59,368 nt of DNA. Source: JANJUB01 sp040081075. GTDB taxonomy: Bacteria; Armatimonadota; Fimbriimonadia; Fimbriimonadales; Fimbriimonadaceae. The notes under the pieces are model-generated. The model saw only the letters and a list, made by a program, of their open reading frames with translations. It did not search any database and had not been told where the DNA came from. Position 1 is the first letter of the stretch. Each line of letters starts with the position of its first letter. Positions 1 to 7,200 of the stretch are shown one piece after another. The position numbers and the translations under genes were made by a program. The DNA lies in NCBI GenBank assembly GCA_040081075.1, contig JBEBHJ010000015.1, positions 1 through 59,368 of the forward strand, given 5' to 3'.

Positions 1-150
1 CGCGACTGCCCTGTCTTCTAGCTCCAGTTGAACGTCCAATGTCGCTGAGAGGGTCATGCGCAACCCATCATCAACGGCCGCCATGCTCCAGAAACCATCG
101 TAAAACTCAAGGCCAGGTTCGACATAAATACAAAACTTACGATCACTCAT
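1..150 (-). CDS. Partial small protein, possible Rhs-associated immunity gene (3' end outside window)
   Basis: An open frame begins at ATG 150 and runs off the left edge, giving at least 50 residues. It begins MSDRKFCIYVEPGLEFYDG and continues with alternating hydrophobic residues (LRMTLSATLDVQLELED), which suggests a beta-rich small acidic protein. An AGAG purine run lies just upstream of the ATG. It continues the minus-strand series of short genes behind the Rhs gene and sits beyond the hairpin pair at 165-462. I do not recognise a family. Calling it an immunity gene rests only on position and size. Confidence 0.5.
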   Translation of the reverse strand, partial: MSDRKFCIYVEPGLEFYDGFWSMAAVDDGLRMTLSATLDVQLELEDRAVA

Positions 151-164
151 TGTCTCTTTTAAGG

Positions 165-462
165 CAGCTGCGCGTCCTCGCGCCATACACTGCCCCGTTT
201 GCTGATTTATTCCGTTCATGGTGGTTGCTTCCTCCGAACTCAAGCCGGGCTGTATGGCGCTCAGCCGACCAGCACTGCTAGGGTCATTCCCACTCTCCCA
301 TCGCTTCATTATTCCCGACTCATCCCGCCAATGGCAATCCTCAAACAACCCTCCCAACCTCCACCGGCACGCTTCATGAGTTCTCTGGAGTTTGCTTGTC
401 GGCTGAGCGCCACACACCCAAAGGGAGTGTGTGGCGCGAGTGCCCGGAGCTCACTGAAGTAA
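165..462. repeat. REPIN-like inverted pair of hairpin repeats
   Basis: Two hairpins face each other. The first has a perfect 10-bp stem, GCGCCATACA at 180-189 with TGTATGGCGC at 251-260, and a 61-nt loop. The second has an 11-bp stem, 407-417 with 427-437, and a 9-nt loop. The inner flanks match in inverted orientation (TCAGCCGAC at 261-269; GTCGGCTGA at 399-407). The outer flanks also match as CGCG-TCCTC and its complement GAGTGCCCG. Related hairpins occur at 2318-2385 and 3441-3640 and nowhere else in the window that I could see. The inverted arrangement is that of REP doublets (REPIN/BIME). Confidence 0.65.
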
Positions 463-1002
463 GGGTCGTTTTCGTATGTAGATTCCAACTGCACTGTGAA
501 TGAGTGGATTCCCGTACCTTGGTTGCCCTCCTTCAGCACAGCCAATTTCGCTCGTGTGATCGGATCTAGGAAGAGCACCCATATCTGCGTCAGAACTTCG
601 GAATACGATTGACTCGGCTCCGACGTTATGCACCTTGGGATCATCCATTATTGCTACCTCGAGCACTTTGATCAGCCACTGAATGCCCGCGCACGTAAGG
701 ACAAACGTGTCGTCGTGACCCATCGTAATAAGCACCCCATCGGTCACACGGCGCACACATAGGAAAGTCTCTAGGTTGCCCGGGCGGCCCATTTGCAAGT
801 GGTATTGGGTCTCAGCACCACGATTGACCTTAATGCACACGCCTGTCGGAGACTCAATACCGCTCATAGTGATCAGAATAAGCCCCAAGGGATTGACTCC
901 CCCGGCAGCCATACTTTCTTTTGGTTCCAATACCACTTGCAAGAGGTTGTAGATTACGTCCGCAATACGGCCTAAATCCTTGGACTTGATCGTTCGTTCC
1001 AA
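309..1002 (-). pseudogene. Frameshifted hypothetical gene in Rhs immunity region
   Basis: The first part is read from ATG 1002 (MERTIKSKDLGRIADVIYN..) and is protein-like to about HNVGAES near 600. After that this frame turns into low-quality sequence. The overlapping frame becomes convincing instead (VLFLDPITRAKLAVLKEGN, TGIHSFTVQLE) and continues to the hairpin at 399-462. The simplest reading is one gene of about 180 residues with a single indel around 570-620. Its 3' end runs into the repeat, which supplies the terminal residues SELRALAPHTP. The start overlaps the preceding gene by 31 bp. Function is unknown. A sequencing error rather than a true mutation cannot be excluded. Confidence 0.45.
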
Positions 1003-1280
1003 AGGTATACCGACCCACCCTTGATGCAGTGTAGCCGCTGTGTTTCAGCATCTACGACGTTCATCGCAAGTTTTAGCGCTTGCAGGCTGTCGGCACCGTG
1101 TACCCACACTCCTCTCGAGCCCCGCAAAGGGTCGTCAAGAAACACAAGCACTCTGGAACCGAACGATCCATGGCGGCGAGGGGAACTAAGTCGAATTGAA
1201 ATCTCATAGGTATCCTCACCAATCCTCACCTCGTACGCTCTTGCTGCGCACTGCCTGACACGGTTTGGCCACTCGGTCAT
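972..1280 (-). CDS. Small Rhs-associated immunity-like protein
   Basis: This 102-residue protein has its ATG overlapping the stop codon of the orphan Rhs tail (ATGA, 1277-1280), so the two are translationally coupled. That is the usual arrangement of a toxin C-terminus and its immunity gene. The core reads GADSLQALKLAMNVVDAE followed by QRLH..GSV. The same D-x-L-x-A-L helix and a following RLH...GSV.L segment occur in the gene at 3688-3981, and a looser version in the gene at 3978-4256, so these seem to be one family. There is no signal peptide, which suits a cytoplasmic antitoxin. The immunity role is inferred from context. Confidence 0.6.
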   Translation of the reverse strand: MTEWPNRVRQCAARAYEVRIGEDTYEISIRLSSPRRHGSFGSRVLVFLDDPLRGSRGVWVHGADSLQALKLAMNVVDAETQRLHCIKGGSVYLWNERSSPRI

Positions 1281-2194
1281 GGTAAGCCGCTAATACAATT
1301 AGTGTAGTTTCGATTGGCCCTAATCATTAACAAAGCATACTCTCTATTGCTAATCTCGCCTCGCTGTCTTAGTTTGAAAATGGCCCGCTGTGCGGCATCT
1401 AAGTCCGCATCACATTCGTCGCTCGTGTCACGTTGGGGCTGAAGCGTATCTACCATTCCCTTTTGGATAGACTCTCGAGTCGCGGGATGTTGCTCACGCC
1501 TGGGCACTTTGGAAGGGCGGCCCGGTCCCGCGGGTTTGCCAGTTCGGCTTGGAAGGGGCTCCTGCTCCCAGTCGGGTGGATCACCCAGTTCACCGGCTCC
1601 CTCAACAATCTCACAGCCGACGTCGGCAACTGGCGCAACCAAATTGTAAATGTCGTAAGCTGTCTTGACATTTCTGGCTACCCCGACGGCAGTTTCAAAG
1701 GCCTTTCCCATGCGGGCGGCGGCAGCGTAGTTCCCGGCCGCTTCAAGGTTCCCTTCGGCGATGATCATCGCTTCAGCATTTCGTTGCGGCAATGCTCCAG
1801 TGCGGTCAAATTGTCCAACCGCCCCATTCCCGCAATATCCATAGACATTCATCCCACCGGCGGCCCCAATCGGGTCGCGGTTCAACCACCTTCCCGTTGA
1901 AGCATCGTACATGCGGTTTTGGCAGTAGTAAAGCGCGGTCTCGCGGTCGTAGTAGTAGCCCCATTTGGCGTTGTAGCCCCAGGGGTCTACGTTTCTGGGT
2001 AGAGTCGTTTCTACGCCCGCGCCCCACGCGTCTAGGAGCCTGGCCGCCGTTGGGTTGTTGCTCGAGTTCAGCTTGTGAACTACGTTGCCTTGCGGGTCGA
2101 AGGTGTAGTAAGTCCAAGTCGAACCCTCCTTACGCGCAATCAAGCCATCGGGGGCAAAGACATTGAGATTCGCCGTATTCCCCGAGCTATCCAT
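1277..2194 (-). CDS. Orphan Rhs core tail with variable C-terminus
   Basis: The first 127 residues match the core end of the full Rhs protein (4260-9458) with only five substitutions seen by eye. They include TGRWLNRDPIGAAGG and GYCGNGAVG. The rest is a different C-terminal region that shares only ELGDPP.W..EP.PS and a cysteine-bounded helical hairpin with the main protein. DNA similarity continues upstream of the first Met to about 2281. There a 1-bp difference (ccaGGGccc against ccaaGccc) breaks the frame, and a stop occurs at 2264-2266. So this is a displaced, promoterless Rhs tail rather than a full gene. It could be expressed only by recombination with the intact copy or from an internal start. 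It overlaps its immunity-like gene by 4 bp. Confidence 0.8.
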   Translation of the reverse strand: MDSSGNTANLNVFAPDGLIARKEGSTWTYYTFDPQGNVVHKLNSSNNPTAARLLDAWGAGVETTLPRNVDPWGYNAKWGYYYDRETALYYCQNRMYDASTGRWLNRDPIGAAGGMNVYGYCGNGAVGQFDRTGALPQRNAEAMIIAEGNLEAAGNYAAAARMGKAFETAVGVARNVKTAYDIYNLVAPVADVGCEIVEGAGELGDPPDWEQEPLPSRTGKPAGPGRPSKVPRREQHPATRESIQKGMVDTLQPQRDTSDECDADLDAAQRAIFKLRQRGEISNREYALLMIRANRNYTNCISGLP

Positions 2195-2317
2195 CTCAAT
2201 GATCGGGTTACCGCCATCGTAAAGGAAGTAAGTGCGACCCGCCGAGGTTTGCTTCCAGGGCCCTCAGCCCATCGGCACGGTAAACCGTTCGCTAAGGCGA
2301 CACCGCGAGCAGCGGAT

Positions 2318-2385
2318 TGGAGATGGCGTCATACGGCCAAGGGGCGTCGTATGGCCGAGTTGCGCGGAGCTCACTAAAAACTGGC
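2318..2385. repeat. Single REP-like hairpin
   Basis: The stem is CATACG (2330-2335) with CGTATG (2348-2353), extended by GGC/GCC with one mismatch. The tail GAGTTGCGCGGAGCTCACT resembles the tails at 438-457 and 3618-3635. It lies 16 bp past the stop of the 2401-2958 gene and just before the Rhs core remnant, so it marks a module boundary. It is the only copy without an inverted partner. Confidence 0.6.
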
Positions 2386-2400
2386 CGAGACGTGAGCGAA

Positions 2401-2958
2401 CTATAGGTCCAAGATTGGAGCAAGCGGCCCATTTCCGGCACTAGGAGGCTGCAAGCGTGGCGAGTTCAGGATTTGCATTACTTCCAGCGTCATCCAATCG
2501 TCGACGTCAAGTGCGGCAACCAATTTGGTAATTTCGAGTGTTGATGCTTGTAGCTGGGCAGGGGTTGAGAGGCAATGCTTGCTACGCGCAACACGAATAG
2601 AAATCTCACAAAAGGCACGAAACGACACTTCAAAAAAATGGCGAGAAAGGGCCTCCAAGTTTTGACTTTTAACCTGCTCATCATCGTAATGAACATGCAA
2701 GCGACACCGAACTGATGCGTGCTGCGAATCCGAACGAACATAAGCTAAACCCTCTTGACCAACCTTAAAGATAGGACCGCCAATAAGCACATCTAAGTAC
2801 AACTTAGTATAGGGGTCGGGTAGGAATAATGCAAGCCTCTCCCTTAGAAATTCTAGTGGGAAGTAGCTTGGATAAACCTTCCCGGCAATGCTGGGAACCG
2901 CCACGTTGGCAATGTCATTCCTGGCCATTTGAACCAGGTAAAAAAGGCTTTTTTTCAC
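2401..2958 (-). CDS. Hypothetical protein, partner of orphan toxin-tail fragment
   Basis: The frame is 185 residues from GTG 2958, or 175 from ATG 2928; neither start has a clear Shine-Dalgarno. The A/T-rich stretch at 2942-2958 can fold into a short hairpin over the GTG start. The protein looks globular and soluble, with YFPLEFLRERLALFLPDPY and a helical stretch around LEALSRHFFEVSFRAF. It lies 12 nt after the orphan C-terminal fragment, the position where immunity genes sit. I do not recognise a family. Confidence 0.55.
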   Translation of the reverse strand: MKKSLFYLVQMARNDIANVAVPSIAGKVYPSYFPLEFLRERLALFLPDPYTKLYLDVLIGGPIFKVGQEGLAYVRSDSQHASVRCRLHVHYDDEQVKSQNLEALSRHFFEVSFRAFCEISIRVARSKHCLSTPAQLQASTLEITKLVAALDVDDWMTLEVMQILNSPRLQPPSAGNGPLAPILDL

Positions 2959-2970
2959 CAGATTTGAGCC

Positions 2971-3378
2971 TCAATATGCATCCGATAACCACCACTCTGC
3001 CGCTTTTGATCGTTTATCCTGTGCATCGGTCACAACCGGATCCACAACTGCCGGCAAATAATCTTTGCCAATGCTGATCCCGAGGCCAACCGGCGTCGGA
3101 TCAAAGAATTCAACCACGGGCTTAACTGTTGCCTTGAGCCAACCCCAAAAGCCGCCTCCGCCTTCAACCGGTTCCCCGGCAGGCTCACATCCTTGCTGAC
3201 TCAATAGCGCGCCCCCACCAATCACTGCGGCAGCTCCTGGACCGCCTCTTCGGGACGCTGAATATGGCTCTCGGTTGTCGGGTCCGCCGTTTTCCACGAT
3301 TTTCCTATACTCCTCATCATGGATATAGTTGCCGTCACCGACATCAGTAATATACATGTCTGCCCCGCCATCGCCCAT
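2971..3378 (-). CDS. Orphan polymorphic-toxin C-terminal fragment
   Basis: The frame stays open upstream of ATG 3378 to about 3435 (..PRRYTQRQLDAMGDGGADM), so the annotated start is arbitrary. The sequence is Gly/Pro-rich (GGGALLSQQGCEPAGEPVEG) with a hydrophobic segment FWGWLKATVKPVVEFFDPTP. Such linker-plus-short-domain composition is typical of Rhs C-terminal regions detached from their core. No Rhs repeat is left in front of it. It sits between the main immunity genes and the second partner gene. It has no recognisable catalytic motif and may be inert. Confidence 0.5.
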   Translation of the reverse strand: MGDGGADMYITDVGDGNYIHDEEYRKIVENGGPDNREPYSASRRGGPGAAAVIGGGALLSQQGCEPAGEPVEGGGGFWGWLKATVKPVVEFFDPTPVGLGISIGKDYLPAVVDPVVTDAQDKRSKAAEWWLSDAY

Positions 3379-3440
3379 TGCGTCAAGTTGCCGCTGAGTA
3401 TATCTTCGGGGAGGATTCTTCGATGATCCATGTTTTCAGG

Positions 3441-3640
3441 CACCTCCGGGGCCTCGCGCCATACGATCTCCATCCGAGGGCTTGCTCCTGCCGCTTAGAT
3501 CACGTGTGGCGCTATTGTAATCTTGGTGCCGATCCATCATTCACGATCTACCTTGCCCATACAAGTTTACTCCTGATTCCAATCTGCGCCATACGGCCAA
3601 GGGGCGTCGTATGGCGCGAGGTGCGCGAGGCTCACCCAAA
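3441..3640. repeat. REPIN-like inverted pair of hairpin repeats
   Basis: The first hairpin pairs GCGCCATACG at 3456-3465 with CGTGTGGCGC at 3503-3512 (one wobble). The second pairs GCGCCATACG at 3586-3595 with CGTATGGCGC at 3608-3617 around a 12-nt loop. They point at each other and have matching outer flanks (GGGGCCTC before, GAGGTGCGCGAGG after). They fill most of the gap between the main immunity genes and the orphan tail fragment. Nothing else is visible between 3379 and 3687. Confidence 0.65.
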
Positions 3641-3687
3641 ACACACTCCAGCTAATGGCGGCATGGCAGGAGCCGCTCAGGTCAGAG

Positions 3688-3981
3688 TTACAACGTAGGA
3701 TCTGATAACCTTCCGTCGAGCATGACAGACCCGACGTTGTAGACATGTAAGCGATAAATAACGAGCCGAATATGTTGTAGTGCCGCCTCAAGTGCATCCA
3801 GCTCATCGGCTGACCAGAGCCGGGTTACCTTTTCTAGTTCTCCATCAATGACGATAATCGGGTAGCAGTTTAGGCCATCTTGCGTTTCAATCAACCCAAG
3901 GGAGATTGTGAATTCTTGCCAGCCATGCACTTCGTTCTTATATTTGTACGTGCGGCAAACGGTTTGATCCGATGCTGTCAT
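3688..3981 (-). CDS. Second small immunity-like protein of the main Rhs module
   Basis: This 97-residue protein starts at ATG 3981, overlapping the stop of the previous gene (ATGA). Its core SADELDALEAALQHIRLVIY followed by RLH..NVGSVML aligns with GADSLQALKLAMNVV..QRLH..GSV.L in the gene at 972-1280, so the two are homologous. It has no signal peptide. It is probably an antitoxin or accessory to one, expressed with the Rhs gene. Confidence 0.6.
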   Translation of the reverse strand: MTASDQTVCRTYKYKNEVHGWQEFTISLGLIETQDGLNCYPIIVIDGELEKVTRLWSADELDALEAALQHIRLVIYRLHVYNVGSVMLDGRLSDPTL

Positions 3982-4256
3982 ACCCCGCGACTCCTCCCGC
4001 CATTGGGATGGACCAGTTCGAATTCGCCCCGGCGCGAGCGGTTCCTTATCAATGCCCTGGCAAGCGAAACTCCCCCTTCAAGGGCTGACAGGGTATCCAG
4101 CGCATATTTTCTCATGGTCGTTGATTCGGTGTCCGTTCGTCTAACAACGCTGATACGCCATTCTTCCTTAAACTTTTCCGGGGTGGCTACTAAAAACTCG
4201 TATTGGATGTCCCTCGATATGATCTGTGTCATTGCTATGGCCCCTGGTCTTCCCAT
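3978..4256 (-). CDS. Immunity-like protein directly behind Rhs toxin gene
   Basis: The frame begins at ATG 4256, 3 nt after the Rhs stop; a second ATG at 4232 (MTQIISRDIQYEF) is also possible. The 84-92 residue product has a beta-rich front (IQYEFLVATPEKFKEEWRISVV) and a helix ALDTLSALEGGVSLARALI. That D-x-L-x-A-L pattern recurs in two nearby genes. The position makes it the first candidate for cognate immunity to the 174-residue C-terminus of the Rhs protein. Confidence 0.6.
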   Translation of the reverse strand: MGRPGAIAMTQIISRDIQYEFLVATPEKFKEEWRISVVRRTDTESTTMRKYALDTLSALEGGVSLARALIRNRSRRGEFELVHPNGGRSRGV

Positions 4257-4259
4257 ACC

Positions 4260-7200
4260 TCACATCTTGGCCCCGGCCAGGCAGTCGTCCAGCAACTTGT
4301 CTAGTTTTGCCCTCAATTTTATTCGCTCTCCAATGTTGATCTTACCACTGGAGAAAAGCTTCTTGATAAACATCATTCCTGAGTAGTAGTTTTCATAACA
4401 GTCTTCTTCCGTTTCCTCTTGGGGATTATTTGCATCTATTGCATCGGCAAAGTCCTGATACGGATTTAGTGGGTCGTGGACCGTCCATGGGAGCACATAG
4501 CGGTGAGGAACCGGCATCCGCGAGGGTTTGTTTTTTCCTGAGCCGTTCGAAGGGCTTGGCATGGGCTCGCTGTCCCACTTAGGAGGGTCGCCCAGCTCTA
4601 CTGGCTCACAAATCACGTCCCCGGCTGGTCCGATGAGACGATATACATCGGCAGCGGTTCTGGCCGTCCTGACAACGGTGGCCACTGTTCTGACAACCGT
4701 AGCCGCCTCCGCCCCGTATATCTCTGAGAACGCCCATCCCGCCATTCGCGCTCCATGTGGGGTTGTGGCGGAGTTGAAGCCGGCCAGCCCGCTCGGGTCC
4801 GTTCGTCCAACCGCACCATTCCCGCAATACCCATAAACATTGACCCCACCCGCAGCTCCAATCGGGTCGCGGTTTAGCCATCTTCCCGTGCTCGCATCGT
4901 ACATGCGGTTTTGGCAGTAGTAAAGCGAAGTCTCGCGGTCGTAGTAGTAGCCCCATTTGGCGTTGTAGCCCCAAGGGTCTATGTTTCGGGGCAGAGTCGT
5001 CTCGACTCCCGCTCCCCAGGCGTCGAGGAGTCTCGCCGCCGTTGGCTGGTTTGAAGAGTTGAGCTTGTGAACCACGTTGCCTTGAGCGTCAAACGTGTAG
5101 TAAGTCCAAGTAGAACCTTCCTTACGCGCAATCAGACCATCGGGGGCAAAGACGTTCAGGTTAGCCGTGTTCCCCGAGCTATCCATCTCGATGATCGGGT
5201 TACCGCCATCGTAGAGGAAGTAGGTTCGAACGCCAGCGTTATTCTGCTTCCAAGCCCTCAGCCCATCGGCTCGGTAGCCGTGGGTGAGCTGAGTGCCATA
5301 ACTCGTAACCCGGTTCTCAACATCGTAAACCACCGAAGTTCCGTTGTAGGTCGTCGGGTTCCCGTTTCCGTCATAAACGTTCGTTCCCGGAGTTACCAAC
5401 TGGTTGTTGGCGTTGTAGGTTCGGGTGTTGTTCTTAAACGTCGTCGGATTCCCGGCACTATCGAACGCGTTCGTGTGGTTCCAGCCGCTGGTGAACTGTG
5501 TGCTTGTTTCGTTCGTGAGCTGGTCCTTGCTATCGTAAGTCCATGACCGATTTCCGCTCCAGTTGCTCGGCGTGCTGATGCTCGCCGCCATCGTGAGCTG
5601 GTTGAAGACCCCATCAAACGTGAAACCATTAAAGGTGGAGTTATGAGTGCCTGATGGCCCGTTGTTGACCAGACTCGTGAGCACGCCCAGGGCGTTGTAG
5701 GTGTAATCGGTGGTGGTTCCGTTGGGCAGAGTCCGCCCCGTAATCCGGCCGCCGTTATCAAAGGCGATGCTCGATGATCCGGCAGGCGACGTCATGCTTG
5801 TAGGCCGACCATCGAGATCGTAAAGGTAATCCCAGTTCCCCGCCACCGTCGCCATTTGCGAGCGAGAACCATCGGGGTAGTAGGTGTAGTTCGCGGTCTT
5901 AGCGGGCAGGCCCGTGTAAGTCCTCGTTGCCGTCTTGAGGCCGCCCAGATCATCGTAAGTCGCACTTCCCACTCCGGTCCCATCAGTCGTGCTGAGCACC
6001 TGACCGATGTTGTCGTAGGTCATCGCGATGTTCTGAGTCGGATCGGCAACATAGTTCACCTGCTTGAGCAGACCAAGCGTGGCGGTTCCGGGCGGAACCA
6101 GCTCGTCTTCATACTCATAGTTCGTAACCTGTCCCCGTCCATCCGTGCGCGTATTCACCCGGCCAATTGCGTCATAATCACCCAACAAAACCTTATCGGC
6201 ATTGCCACTCGTGTAACCCGGATAACGGATTTCCGTCGGAAGATCATCCAGGTTGTATTCGTAAGTGGTTACGTTGTTATTGCCGTCTTTGAGAGTTTTG
6301 GTGTTGTATTTCTCATCGTAGGTCAGCGTCATCGGCTCGCACGAACCCGTCTTGGTCAGCAGTTCGCCCTCTTTGCCGTAGGTGTAGTTCACGGTGCGAG
6401 GAGTTGTGCCATTCTCAGCCTGGATCTCGGTCATGGTGAGGGGGCCGCCCGCATATTGGTAGTAGTTTTGAGTCTTGGTATTTCCGGTGCCGGTGCTGCC
6501 GGTTGCGGGCAGGGTGACCGTCTCCGTTTGGCCGACAATGTTGTAGGCCATAGTGGTCGTGTTTAGGTTGGGGTCGGTAACAGTTTCGACCTGACCACGG
6601 GTCGTGTAGGTGTAACTTGTAACCTTGCCGCCCGCGCTAGTAACCGATAGGGGTTGGCCAATCTTTGGGCTACCGCCGTAGCTTAGGTTCACCGTCTTCG
6701 TCGGGTTCATGTTGTTCCCCGGCGCGGTGACGCTGGTTACGTTGCCCAGCGTGTCGTATTGAATCGTCGTCGATTGACGATTTCCCGTATTCACTTGCCC
6801 CGGAATGGGAGATTGGATCTCACTTATCGTGCCGGACGGTTGATTGTAAAAGAGCTTCGTTGATGTCTTGCCCGCTTCCTGCACCTCGGTGAGCTCACCT
6901 AGCGCAAAGTTGCCGTAGTTGCGCGTGTAAGTCGTCACAACACCCTTGGGATTGGTTGACGTGAGGAGATTTGAATAGACGTCCCAAGTGTATGTTGAAG
7001 TGATACCGGAGGGACTGAGCGTTCCCGGTTTGACGTCCACCATTGAGGGGCGGAAAGGCGATGCGCCTCCAAAAGCGCGGCGGACAATCGTTTGCCCTGC
7101 CGCGTTTCGGTATTCCGTCCAGCTCAGGTTTACGGTGTAATCGACCGAGTAGCGGCCCACTACGTTGTTTGAGCTATCGAGAGTTTCAACTGTGGTGGTG

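Noticed and set aside
39..462. Two overlapping plus-strand reading frames at the left edge
   Set aside because: They cover the hairpin pair and the antisense of the partial minus-strand gene; composition is not protein-like.
5067..6566. Long plus-strand frames inside the Rhs gene, one of 236 codons
   Set aside because: They are antisense to YD repeats, whose codon use leaves the opposite strand open.
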